Assembly (NCBI GenBank): GCA_963666575.2
Contig: CAXXYG010000016.1
Location: 434,001-498,000 of the forward strand
DNA: 64,000 bases
DNA from: JABMQB01 sp963666575
Lineage (GTDB): Bacteria; Bacteroidota; Bacteroidia; Bacteroidales; Prolixibacteraceae
Reading direction: 5' to 3'
In this document: piece after piece, positions 19,183 through 27,781 of the stretch
Numbering within the stretch: the stretch's first letter is position 1
Layout: every line of letters begins with the position of its first letter
Notes under the pieces: model-generated
What the model was told of the DNA's origin: nothing
Database searches by the model: none
Seen by the model: the letters and a program-made list of their open reading frames with translations, nothing else
Translations under genes and position numbers: made by a program

Positions 19183-21342
19183 CTAAAATTGCTGGCTGTT
19201 TTCAACCAATTTAAAATCGAGGTGTTTTTTCTCAAGATTTGTCCGCCATATTTTAATTGTAATGTTGTCGCCAAGTTGGTATTGTTTTCCTGAATGCCTT
19301 CCTATCAGGGCATAATTTTTTTCATCAAAAATATAAAAATCATCATCCAAATTGTTGAGTGAAATCATTCCTTCTACCTTATTTTCAAGCTCTACGTAGA
19401 TTCCCCAGTCTGTAATCCCTGAAATGACTCCTTTGTAAATTTCACCTATATGGTCCTGCATAAACTCAACCTGCTTGTACTTTATTGATGCTCTTTCAGC
19501 ATTGGCAGCCTTACCTTCCATGACGGAAGAATGGTGGCACATTTCTTCATATTTTGTGGCATTTGCCGACCTTCCATCGGCCAGGTATTTTTCTAAAAGC
19601 CGGTGAACCATAATATCGGGGTAGCGCCTGATGGGAGAAGTAAAATGTGTATAGTGATCGAATGAAAGTCCGTAATGGCCAATGTTCCGGGTCGAGTATT
19701 CAGCTTTCGACATAGCTCTGATGGCTAATGTTTCGACTACATTTTGTTCTTTTTTTCCTTTAACATTTTTTAACAATGTGTTTAGCGAATTTGAGACCGA
19801 TTTTGGAGTAGTTAATTGAATTCCATATCCAAATTTATGGATAAAATTATTAAAATTCTCCAGTTTTTCATGATCGGGGCGGTCGTGAATTCGGTAAACA
19901 AATGTTTTGGGTGTTTTATTTTTGCTTGGTTTTCCAACATATTCTGCAACTTTTAGGTTGGCAAGAAGCATAAATTCTTCAATAAGTTTATTGGAGTCTT
20001 TTGATTCTTTAAAATAGACTGAAAGAGGTTTCCCATCTTCGGCAATTTTAAATTTGATTTCAAACCGGTCGAAGGCAATTGAGCCACTTTGAAAACGTTC
20101 TTCTCGCAGTTTTACTGCCAGATTATTAAGTTGGAGCATTTCATCTTTTAATTCCCCTTCTCCTGTTTCAATAATTTCCTGTGCATCGTCGTACGAGAAG
20201 CGTTTGTTTGAATGAATGACTGTTCTTCCAAACCATTTTTTAAGTACAGTGGCTGAGTTATCCATCTCAAAAACAGCTGAAAAACACAGTTTGTCTTCAT
20301 TGGGGCGAAGAGAACAAACACCATTCGACAAAACTTCGGGAAGCATCGGTACAACCCTGTCGACCAGGTAAACAGATGTTGCTCTGCTTAAAGCTTCATC
20401 GTCGATAATTGTATTGGGTTTTACGTAATACGAAACATCGGCAATATGAATGCCTACTTCGAAGTTTCCGTTATCCAATTTTTGAAATGAAAGGGCATCA
20501 TCAAAATCTTTGGCATCGGCCGGGTCAATTGTAAATGTGGTAATATTTCTCATATCCCTGCGCTTTTTGATTTCTTCGGCAGGAATTTTTAAGGGAATTT
20601 TTTCGGCAGCTTTTTCAACATTAACCGGGAATTTAATGGGCAAGTCATATTCAGCCAGAATGGCGTGCATTTCGGCATTATTATCGCCCGCATCGCCAAG
20701 AACTTCAATAATTTTTCCAAAAGGGCTTTTTGCCCGTGGTGGCCATTCAATAATTTCGGCAATTGCTTTTTGCCCGTCTTTGGCTCCTTTTAGCTTTTCT
20801 TTTGGAATAAATATATCAAATCCAACTTTTCCAACGGGGATTAGAAATGCAAAATTACGCGATAGAGAAATGGTACCTACAAATTTTGATTTTACCCGTT
20901 CCAGAATTTCAACGACTTCTCCTTCAATATCATGCTTTTTACGGTCGGCAAATAGTTGTACCCTTACCTTATCGCCTTCCATAGCATGGTGCAGGTTTTT
21001 TGCCGAAACAAGAACCGTTTTTTCGGTTTCTTCACAATTGATACAGGCAAGCCCTTGAGGATTAATGGCTACATAACCTGTAATAAAACCACCACGCGAC
21101 TTAAGTTTGTATTTGCCTCGTTGAACCTGGTCGAGGTAATCATTTTCAAATAATTCCTGGAGAACAACATAAACCAGTTTGTGGCTTTCAGGGTCACTTA
21201 ATCCAATTTGAGCTGAAATTTGTTTGTAGTTCAGCGTTTTTTTGGGTTCTTCATAAAATATTGCAAGGATCGCTTTTTTAAGTTTCCTTTTGTTAAATGA
21301 AGTTATTTTATTTCTGTTTTTTTTCTTTTTCTGTTTGCCCAT
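19183..21342 (-). CDS. rnr: Ribonuclease R
   Basis: This 719-aa protein is a processive 3'-to-5' exoribonuclease that degrades structured RNA. The order is a basic, helix-turn-helix-like N-terminus (KKKKNRNKITSFNKRKLKKA), OB/cold-shock domains (about 80-230), the RNB catalytic domain (about 260-590, with FTIDPADAKDFDDALSF supplying the metal-binding aspartates and HYTHFTSPIRRYPDIMVHR near its end) and a C-terminal S1 domain (YKGVISGITDWGIYVELEN). Length and domain order fit VacB/RNase R rather than RNase II. The 243-bp upstream gap holds a minus-strand -7-like TAATTTTG (21499-21492), a weak promoter candidate. Confidence 0.95.
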   Translation of the reverse strand: MGKQKKKKNRNKITSFNKRKLKKAILAIFYEEPKKTLNYKQISAQIGLSDPESHKLVYVVLQELFENDYLDQVQRGKYKLKSRGGFITGYVAINPQGLACINCEETEKTVLVSAKNLHHAMEGDKVRVQLFADRKKHDIEGEVVEILERVKSKFVGTISLSRNFAFLIPVGKVGFDIFIPKEKLKGAKDGQKAIAEIIEWPPRAKSPFGKIIEVLGDAGDNNAEMHAILAEYDLPIKFPVNVEKAAEKIPLKIPAEEIKKRRDMRNITTFTIDPADAKDFDDALSFQKLDNGNFEVGIHIADVSYYVKPNTIIDDEALSRATSVYLVDRVVPMLPEVLSNGVCSLRPNEDKLCFSAVFEMDNSATVLKKWFGRTVIHSNKRFSYDDAQEIIETGEGELKDEMLQLNNLAVKLREERFQSGSIAFDRFEIKFKIAEDGKPLSVYFKESKDSNKLIEEFMLLANLKVAEYVGKPSKNKTPKTFVYRIHDRPDHEKLENFNNFIHKFGYGIQLTTPKSVSNSLNTLLKNVKGKKEQNVVETLAIRAMSKAEYSTRNIGHYGLSFDHYTHFTSPIRRYPDIMVHRLLEKYLADGRSANATKYEEMCHHSSVMEGKAANAERASIKYKQVEFMQDHIGEIYKGVISGITDWGIYVELENKVEGMISLNNLDDDFYIFDEKNYALIGRHSGKQYQLGDNITIKIWRTNLEKKHLDFKLVENSQQF

Positions 21343-21585
21343 GGATTGTATTTTAGAACAAGGTATAAAAGTTTTTACACATTTTTTATATTACCCGAAT
21401 TATATCCTTTTAATAATGAAGCCTGCGTAAATTTAGTTAAATTAACACGTCTCAACCTTCAATATTTACAGGAATTTGTATGTTTGTATTCCAAAATTAT
21501 GTAGCAATAAATATGAATACGAGTACTTAACGAAAAATGATGCAAATGCTGCACAATAACATTAATTGTAACAAATAGAATATCA

Positions 21586-23541
21586 GTGAAGTTTATAAAT
21601 AACATACCATATATTATTATTGCCTTTTTTGCTTACCTGGTTCTGTATACATCATGCGCTAATACAGGAATGCCCTCAGGAGGGCCCAAAGACTCATTGC
21701 CGCCAGAATTGATAAATACAGCACCAAATTACAGAGCATTAAATTTTGATGGCGATGAGGTAAGGCTTACTTTTAGTGAATATATTATTCATGACGAGGT
21801 GGCTGAAAAATTGGTTATTTCTCCACCTCTGGAAAAAAGGCCCACCATCAGGGTAAAATCAAAAACGCTGATTATTGCTTTTAATGAAGAGTTAAAAGAT
21901 AGTCTAACCTATTCAATGGATTTTAAAAATTCAATTGTTGATAACAATGAGAGGAATCCATATCCCAATTTGAGGTTTACTTTTAGTACCGGCGATATTA
22001 TTGATTCGTTGCGAATGGCCGGGATGGTAATGAATGCTTTTAATTTAGAACCAGTTGAAAACGGATTAGTAGCTTTGTATAGTAACTTACATGATTCGGC
22101 AGTTTTTAAACTGGTCCCTGATTACATCTCAAAAACCGATGAAAAGGGGATTTTTATGTTCGATAATATTGCCCCGGGCAAGTACCATATTTTTTCCATT
22201 AATGATGCTAACTCCAATTTAATATACGATGAAGGGGCCGAAGAAATTGCATTTATCGACTCTATAATTATTCCTTCAGTTGAATACCACGAAGAGATAG
22301 ATTCTTTAATTAAAGGAACCGATTCATTATTAGTTGTAGAACACATACATTTTTTGCCTGAACCTTTCTATTTAAGGCAATTCACAGAAGATTTGTTTGA
22401 GCAGTACATTGTTTCTTTTAAGCGCGAAACAAAATATAAATGTAATGTATTGTTTGCCGAAACTGTTGCCGATACTTTTAGTATTAAACTTGTCGATTCG
22501 GATAGAGACGATTGGTACGTTTTTGAGCCCAATACCGGCATGGATACTATCACATTTTTTATTGCCGATACTACTTTGGCCAATCAAGACACCATATTGA
22601 TTGATATGGCATACAATCAATTGGATTCCAATCAAACCGTTTATGTTCACCACGATACGCTTAGCTTCCTTTTCGAAACAAAACCTGTTATAGTAAAATC
22701 AAAAAGAAAAAGAAAAGAAGAGGAAGAAGAGGAAATAAAAATTCCTCAATTTGATTTAAAAACAAATATTAAATCATCGGGCTTTGATTTGAACGGCAGT
22801 ATTTTTATCACAGCACCTGAGCCTTTTAGTAGTTTTGATGAAACCATGGTCCGGCTTTATTTAGATGAAGATACAACCGGCACACCACTTGATTTTACTT
22901 TTCAGAGAGACACACTTAATTGGAGAAGTTATAACATACAATATATATGGGAGCCTGATACAAAATACAGGTTGGAGGTTGATTCAGCTGCAAGCACTAA
23001 TATTTATGGTGTTACAAGCAAGTTTTTAAAGAAAGTATTTGAAACACAAGAAGAGGATTATTATGGAAGAGTAATTCTTGAGCTGCGCAATGTCGATCAG
23101 GAAATAATTGTTCAGTTATTAAAAAACAATGAGGACGAAGATGTTATAAGGAGCAAAACAGTTAATAAAAATGGGGCTGTAATATTTGATTATTTGGGGC
23201 CTGAGAAATATAAAATAAAATTCATTTATGATTTGAATGGAAATGGAAAATGGGATACTGGAAGTTACCAGGACCATTATTCGCCTGAAAAAGTTTCATA
23301 CCTTCAAAAAGTGATAAAAGTCCGTTCGAATTGGGATAATAAAGAGTTGGTTGATTGTGATATTGATGAAACATACCCAAAAATATTATACGATAAAGAA
23401 TTGGAGGAGCAGAAGTTAAAAGCTGAAAAAGAAGCTCGGGAAAAAGCTGCAAATCCTACTCAGGAAAGAAATACTAATTCAGGTTTTGGTGGAAGCAACA
23501 GGTCAACGGGAAGCGGATCAGGTATCATTAACCGCCGTTAA
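21586..23541 (+). CDS. Ig-like domain lipoprotein
   Basis: This 651-aa protein starts with GTG and has a lipobox YTSC (Cys24) followed by the motif MPSGGPKDSLPPELI. That opening, followed by a bacterial Ig-like (Big_5/SbsA-type) domain (about 40-135, LTFSEYI, PPLEKRPTIRVKSKTL) and further beta-sandwich modules, defines a conserved Bacteroidota lipoprotein family often annotated only as Ig-like domain-containing protein. There is an acidic/basic linker (KSKRKRKEEEEEEIKIP, about 369-385) and a low-complexity C-terminus rich in Gly, Ser and Asn. It should be envelope-anchored; the function is unknown. The DUF3108 gene overlaps its 3' end by about 50 bases, so the two are translated together. Confidence 0.8.
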   Translation: MKFINNIPYIIIAFFAYLVLYTSCANTGMPSGGPKDSLPPELINTAPNYRALNFDGDEVRLTFSEYIIHDEVAEKLVISPPLEKRPTIRVKSKTLIIAFNEELKDSLTYSMDFKNSIVDNNERNPYPNLRFTFSTGDIIDSLRMAGMVMNAFNLEPVENGLVALYSNLHDSAVFKLVPDYISKTDEKGIFMFDNIAPGKYHIFSINDANSNLIYDEGAEEIAFIDSIIIPSVEYHEEIDSLIKGTDSLLVVEHIHFLPEPFYLRQFTEDLFEQYIVSFKRETKYKCNVLFAETVADTFSIKLVDSDRDDWYVFEPNTGMDTITFFIADTTLANQDTILIDMAYNQLDSNQTVYVHHDTLSFLFETKPVIVKSKRKRKEEEEEEIKIPQFDLKTNIKSSGFDLNGSIFITAPEPFSSFDETMVRLYLDEDTTGTPLDFTFQRDTLNWRSYNIQYIWEPDTKYRLEVDSAASTNIYGVTSKFLKKVFETQEEDYYGRVILELRNVDQEIIVQLLKNNEDEDVIRSKTVNKNGAVIFDYLGPEKYKIKFIYDLNGNGKWDTGSYQDHYSPEKVSYLQKVIKVRSNWDNKELVDCDIDETYPKILYDKELEEQKLKAEKEAREKAANPTQERNTNSGFGGSNRSTGSGSGIINRR

Positions 23542-24337
23542 AACGATTATAACATTAGCTATCCTTTTAATTAGTTTTAATTTGTTTTCTCAAAGTAAAA
23601 CAACTCCTTTTCTTTCTGGCGAAAGGATGAATTATACAATGTATTTTAATTGGCATTTTGTTTGGGTTAAAAGCGGCGAAGTTCATTTTGTATGTAATTC
23701 AATTCAAAAAGATGGCCTTGATTTTTGGAATTTTAAAGCCAATGGTAACACTTTTAAAGCATATGATTTAATATATCCGGTTCGGGATACATTTGAGTCG
23801 GTTTGTTTAACCAATTTTGAACCTGGTTTTTTTTCACGAAAAGTAAATCATGGTAAATCATATTCAAGCCATACATATACTTGCGATTTGGAAACCCAGA
23901 GAATATTTTCTGAAGTTTATCGTCCATCAGGCCAACAAATTACAGATACAATAATCTATGAAAAGGGAGCAATTGATTTGTTGGCAAACGCATATTTTCT
24001 GAGAACTTTAGATATAAATCAACTGGGGCAGGGGCAAAAGGTTCCCGCTAAAATGTTGGTTGATAATAAAGTTGAAGATTTTTTTTTCAGGTACATGGGA
24101 AAAGAGGTTATTAAAACCCGCAATGGCCGTTCTTTCAGATGTCATAAATTTTCCATATTTTTAGAGGAAGGCGATTTTTTTCCAAAAGGTGAATATATGA
24201 AGGTGTGGCTTTCCGACGATCAAAATAAAATACCTGTAATGGTCGACTTTAAATTATTTGTTGGTTCGGTAAAAGCCGTGTTGGTAAGTGCACAAAATAC
24301 AAAAGGGACTTTGAGTTCTGAAATTTTTAAAAACTAG
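23489..24337 (+). CDS. DUF3108-family exported protein
   Basis: The protein matches the DUF3108 pattern in Bacteroidota: a short signal sequence (IITLAILLISFNLFSQS), FLSGERMNYTMYFNWHFVWVKSGEV, a central region with FESVCLTNFEPGFFSRKVNHGKSY, and a C-terminal MKVWLSDDQNKIPVMVDFKLFVGSVKAVL. It is probably a periplasmic or outer-membrane-associated beta protein; no reaction is known. No ATG lies before the signal sequence; the only standard starts are TTG 23486 and GTG 23489, inside the upstream gene. The protein therefore has an odd hydrophilic 20-residue lead, or a rarer start is used. It is coupled to the Ig-like lipoprotein gene. Confidence 0.75.
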   Translation: MEATGQREADQVSLTAVKTIITLAILLISFNLFSQSKTTPFLSGERMNYTMYFNWHFVWVKSGEVHFVCNSIQKDGLDFWNFKANGNTFKAYDLIYPVRDTFESVCLTNFEPGFFSRKVNHGKSYSSHTYTCDLETQRIFSEVYRPSGQQITDTIIYEKGAIDLLANAYFLRTLDINQLGQGQKVPAKMLVDNKVEDFFFRYMGKEVIKTRNGRSFRCHKFSIFLEEGDFFPKGEYMKVWLSDDQNKIPVMVDFKLFVGSVKAVLVSAQNTKGTLSSEIFKN

Positions 24338-24340
24338 GTT

Positions 24341-24631
24341 ATGGCAAGTGTTAGGTTATTAAAAAAAGAATTAGATTTTATGTTTTCATCAGTGCTGAAT
24401 GATTGTTTTTATGTGGCTGCAACAGAAAAAAGTGCGACTGCCGATAAAATTGATAAAATTGCAGCAGGCATTTTAGAAAAACATGCCGAACTCCGTAAAA
24501 GAGTTAACCATCCCGATGGAAAAGATAATGGTAAAATGGTAAAAGGATATTATCAAACTATTTTAAAAGAACTATACCAATCGGTCGATGAGGCATTAAA
24601 TGAGCTTCTAAAAATAAAAGAAAACAATTAA
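24341..24631 (+). CDS. Small conserved hypothetical protein
   Basis: A 96-aa, mostly helical, charged soluble protein (MASVRLLKKELDFMFSSVLN, later KGYYQTILKELYQSVDEALN) beginning 3 bp after the DUF3108 stop, so it is in the same operon. No signal peptide or membrane segment is visible. I recognise the pattern as conserved in Bacteroidota but know no function. Confidence 0.7.
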   Translation: MASVRLLKKELDFMFSSVLNDCFYVAATEKSATADKIDKIAAGILEKHAELRKRVNHPDGKDNGKMVKGYYQTILKELYQSVDEALNELLKIKENN

Positions 24632-25023
24632 CCTTCTTTTTTGTGAATTGTAAAAGTTTTGGTTGCTACAATTTTTGAATTGTGGTAAATTGTTAATATC
24701 CATTGTCCCAATTTATTATCGATGGGTTCCCAAATATTATCTCCCAGAAAAAACTGGTAATCATTTGTTTTAATATAGTGCTCTCCCATAAAAGGTGGCA
24801 TAAAAATTCCATTTTCATCTTCGAAAGCAGGGTGTTCAATTTTAAAACTGAGCTTTTCACCTTTGCCCTTTTTAATTTTTAGGATATAGCCAAACTCTGT
24901 TCCTATTTGGGCATAAATATCGGTGCCAATATCCAGTATTTTAGGCAATTCTTTGGTGGTTTTGTCCCACGGTGAATATTCGCCATAACTATCTATTTTA
25001 AATTCTGGCTTTCGATGTTTCAT
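24628..25023 (-). CDS. DUF3859-like protein
   Basis: A 131-aa protein without a signal peptide, with an all-beta pattern: YGEYSPWDKTTKELPKILDI, GTEFGYILKIKKGKGEKLSF, then FFLGDNIWEPIDNKLGQWIL and a final strand TKTFTIHK. This resembles the DUF3859 family. The function is unknown. Its stop overlaps the last bases of the convergent 24341 gene by 4 bp, so the two transcripts are convergent with no terminator between them. Confidence 0.65.
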   Translation of the reverse strand: MKHRKPEFKIDSYGEYSPWDKTTKELPKILDIGTDIYAQIGTEFGYILKIKKGKGEKLSFKIEHPAFEDENGIFMPPFMGEHYIKTNDYQFFLGDNIWEPIDNKLGQWILTIYHNSKIVATKTFTIHKKEG

Positions 25024-25169
25024 ATATTATTCAATATATTTTTAGTGTTTTTAAAAAACATAAAATTAAGTCATTGCAAAGATTATAAATTTTAAAATAC
25101 ATATAATGAAAAGGAGCTGTTTTAAGTTTTATTTTAAGTAAAACAAATTAAGATGAAGCTGAAAAAGCC

Positions 25170-25198
25170 TTGCTGACACTTAAAAAATATTAATTTTG
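25170..25198 (+). promoter_or_regulatory. Promoter of the coiled-coil protein gene
   Basis: TTG at 25170-25172 and TAATTTTG at 25191-25198 with an 18-base spacer match the Bacteroidota consensus. The start codon at 25230 is about 30 bp further on. Confidence 0.6.
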
Positions 25199-25229
25199 CA
25201 GTAATTCAATAATATAATGAAATAGTATA

Positions 25230-26144
25230 ATGGGCGAGGGAGCTAAACAAAATAAAAATTGGTTGGGAGAAACTTCAAAAGAAAAGCGGAACAATATAAT
25301 TGTTATTGCCCTTGCCGGAGCACTTTTGGCTGTGCTGGTTCTCTATTTTTTACAAGGAAGGGAACACAATCAAATTGTTAGGGAAATAAAAACTGAAAAA
25401 GATTCGCTTCGGAATGAATTGACACAAATTGTTGCCAATTATGATTCTTTATCAATTGAAAATGATTCTATTACGTCTATGATGGAAGTTGCCCAAACAA
25501 AAGTAAAAGACTTGTTGATTGAAATAGAACAAACTAAAAAAGTCAGTTATAAAAAAATAAGTGGTTACCAAAAACAGGTTTCTACACTTCGGGGAATTAT
25601 GCGCGATTTTGTAGTTCAGATTGATTCTTTAAATGCGCGCAATCAGGAATTGATGGCAGAAAATCAGGAGGTTAAGCAGCAATTTGTTCAATCTGAAAAT
25701 AAAAACCAACAATTAGAGCAGGAAAAAAGCCGGCTCCAGAAAAATTTGCAAAGGGCATCAATGCTCGAAGCCCGTGGTTTAATTGCTGAACCAATCAATC
25801 AAAGAAGTAAACCAACCAAATATGCTAAAAGGGCTGAGAAAATCAGAGTGAGTTTATCATTAAGTAAAAATGTGGCAACCAAACGAGGAGCTAAAAATAT
25901 TTATGTAAGAATTCGGCGCCCCGATCAACTACTTTTAAGCGAATCGGCAAATAACCTGTTTCGTTTCGAAGATTCAAGGATACAGTATACCTCAATGCGC
26001 GAAGTAAATTATGAAGGGCAAGAGTTACCAGTAGCTATTTATTGGGACAATACAGGTAATCCGCAAATGATGGTTGGTGAGTATACTGTCGATATTTTTG
26101 CTGATGGAAATAATATTGGGACTACAACTTTTGAATTAAAATAA
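25230..26144 (+). CDS. Membrane-anchored coiled-coil protein
   Basis: This 304-aa protein has a short cytoplasmic N-terminus, one transmembrane helix (IIVIALAGALLAVLVLYFLQ, about 24-43), a long coiled coil (about 50-190, rich in E, Q, N and K) and a C-terminal beta domain (about 205-304, IRVSLSLSKNVATKRGAKNI, MMVGEYTVDIFADGNNIG). The topology suggests a periplasmic or cytoplasmic stalk ending in a small globular domain. It resembles uncharacterised Bacteroidota proteins; I cannot assign a function. It has its own promoter and is followed by a hairpin, so it is likely a single-gene unit. Confidence 0.8.
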   Translation: MGEGAKQNKNWLGETSKEKRNNIIVIALAGALLAVLVLYFLQGREHNQIVREIKTEKDSLRNELTQIVANYDSLSIENDSITSMMEVAQTKVKDLLIEIEQTKKVSYKKISGYQKQVSTLRGIMRDFVVQIDSLNARNQELMAENQEVKQQFVQSENKNQQLEQEKSRLQKNLQRASMLEARGLIAEPINQRSKPTKYAKRAEKIRVSLSLSKNVATKRGAKNIYVRIRRPDQLLLSESANNLFRFEDSRIQYTSMREVNYEGQELPVAIYWDNTGNPQMMVGEYTVDIFADGNNIGTTTFELK

Positions 26145-26183
26145 CACTACTAATTTTAAAGATACCCTGAAAGTGTTTTTATA

Positions 26184-26204
26184 AAAACCAACGATGTTGG
26201 TTTT
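26184..26204 (+). terminator. Hairpin after the coiled-coil gene
   Basis: AAAACCAAC (26184-26192) and GTTGGTTTT (26196-26204) pair perfectly with a 3-base loop, 40 bp after the stop at 26144. The -33 part of the next promoter overlaps its right arm. Confidence 0.6.
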
Positions 26205-26225
26205 CATCATAAAAATGTATTTTTG
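26197..26225 (+). promoter_or_regulatory. Promoter of asnS
   Basis: TTG at 26197-26199 and TATTTTTG at 26218-26225 with an 18-base spacer. This places the transcript start after 26194-26225 and so supports the ATG at 26272 rather than the upstream ATG at 26194. Confidence 0.6.
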
Positions 26226-26271
26226 TATCCTTAAAATTGAAAATAAAGTTAACTGGCGAAAAAGCTACTGT

Positions 26272-27708
26272 ATGGAACGACAAAAAATAAAAAAGGTATT
26301 AAACGCAAAAGAGTTTGATACTGAAGTGAATGTTAAAGGATGGGTTAGGACTAAGCGAGGAAGTAAAAATGTCAATTTTATTGCTTTGAACGATGGGTCA
26401 ACCATTAATAATTTGCAGGTAGTAGCCGATGTTAATTTGTTTGATGAAGATTTATTACGTGAAATAAATACAGGTGCAGCATTATCTGTAACCGGGCAAT
26501 TGGCACAATCACAAGGAGCCGGGCAGAATGTTGAATTGATTGCCAGCACTATTGTGCTACTTGGTGGTGCCGATCCCGAAAAATACCCTATTCAGCCTAA
26601 AAGGCATACCCTTGAGTTTTTGCGCGAAAATGCACATTTAAGGTTTCGCACCAATACATTTGGAGCAATTTTTAGGATGAGGCATAAAATGGCATTTGCC
26701 GTCCACAATTTTTTTGATGAGAAAGGATTTACCTATCTGCATACACCTATTATTACCGCTTCAGATGCCGAAGGTGCGGGACAAATGTTTAGGGTATCAA
26801 CACTCGATGCTAAAAATCCACCACTCAATGAAGATGGATCGATAAATTATTCGCAAGACTTTTTTGGAAAAGCTACAAACTTAACTGTTTCAGGGCAATT
26901 AGAAGGTGAATTAGGGGCTATGGCATTGGGCGAAATTTATACGTTTGGACCAACTTTTCGTGCCGAAAATTCAAACACCACTAGGCATTTATCCGAATTT
27001 TGGATGATTGAACCAGAAATGGCATTTTACGATTTGAAGGATAACATGCAATTGGCCGAAGATTTTTTAAAATACCTAATCAGGTATGCTTTGGATAATT
27101 GCCAGGATGACTTGAACTTTTTAGCCGGACGGTTGAAAGAAGAGGAAAAAAGCAAACCTCAGGACCAACGCTCAATGGATTTGGTTGAAAAATTACAATT
27201 TGTAGCCGACAACGATTTTGTTAGGTGTACATATACCGAAGCCATTGAAATTCTGAAAAACTCAAAACCGTATAAAAAGAAAAAATTTCAGTTCCCTGTT
27301 GATTGGGGGATTGATTTACAAAGCGAACACGAAAGGTATTTAGTTGAAAAGCATTTTAAATGCCCGGTAATATTAATTGATTACCCCAAGGACATAAAAG
27401 CTTTTTACATGAAACAAAACGACGACAATAAAACTGTTGGGGCAATGGATGTGTTATTTCCTCAAATAGGCGAAATTATTGGTGGTTCACAACGTGAAGA
27501 AGATTACGACAAGTTGGTAAAGCGAATGAATGAGATGGATGTACCTACTGAAGAGATGTGGTGGTACCTTGATACCCGCAGGTATGGAAGTGCCCCTCAC
27601 AGTGGTTTTGGCTTGGGGTTTGAGAGGTTTATTCAGTTTGTAACCGGGATGGGCAATATCCGCGATGTTATCCCATTTCCAAGAGCACCCAGAAGCGCAG
27701 AATTTTAA
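26272..27708 (+). CDS. asnS: Asparaginyl-tRNA synthetase
   Basis: This 478-aa class IIb enzyme charges tRNA-Asn with asparagine in the cytoplasm. The N-terminal OB-fold anticodon-binding domain (FDTEVNVKGWVRTKRGSKNV) precedes the class II core with motif 2 (FRAENSNTTRHLSEFWMIEP) and motif 3 (GFGLGFERFIQFVTG). The asparagine-type signature (FGKATNLTVSGQLEGE) separates it from aspartyl enzymes. The frame is open upstream to another ATG at 26194, but the promoter overlaps that region and the family start fits MERQKIKKVLN at 26272. The sigma-54 gene follows by 73 bp. Confidence 0.96.
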   Translation: MERQKIKKVLNAKEFDTEVNVKGWVRTKRGSKNVNFIALNDGSTINNLQVVADVNLFDEDLLREINTGAALSVTGQLAQSQGAGQNVELIASTIVLLGGADPEKYPIQPKRHTLEFLRENAHLRFRTNTFGAIFRMRHKMAFAVHNFFDEKGFTYLHTPIITASDAEGAGQMFRVSTLDAKNPPLNEDGSINYSQDFFGKATNLTVSGQLEGELGAMALGEIYTFGPTFRAENSNTTRHLSEFWMIEPEMAFYDLKDNMQLAEDFLKYLIRYALDNCQDDLNFLAGRLKEEEKSKPQDQRSMDLVEKLQFVADNDFVRCTYTEAIEILKNSKPYKKKKFQFPVDWGIDLQSEHERYLVEKHFKCPVILIDYPKDIKAFYMKQNDDNKTVGAMDVLFPQIGEIIGGSQREEDYDKLVKRMNEMDVPTEEMWWYLDTRRYGSAPHSGFGLGFERFIQFVTGMGNIRDVIPFPRAPRSAEF

Positions 27709-27751
27709 TGGCCTAATTTGTAATACAGAATCCATTTTAATTTAAAAAGGT

Positions 27752-27759
27752 TAAATTTG
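27752..27759 (+). promoter_or_regulatory. Possible -7 element for rpoN
   Basis: TAAATTTG matches TAnnTTTG and lies 22 bp before the rpoN start. No clear TTTG is found at the -33 distance, so it is a weak call. Confidence 0.4.
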
Positions 27760-27781
27760 AAGAGATGATTTTTAATTAGGA

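Noticed and set aside
20510..21058. A 182-codon open frame on the plus strand
   Set aside because: It lies wholly opposite the RNase R gene, whose domains are clear; the predicted protein has no recognisable features.
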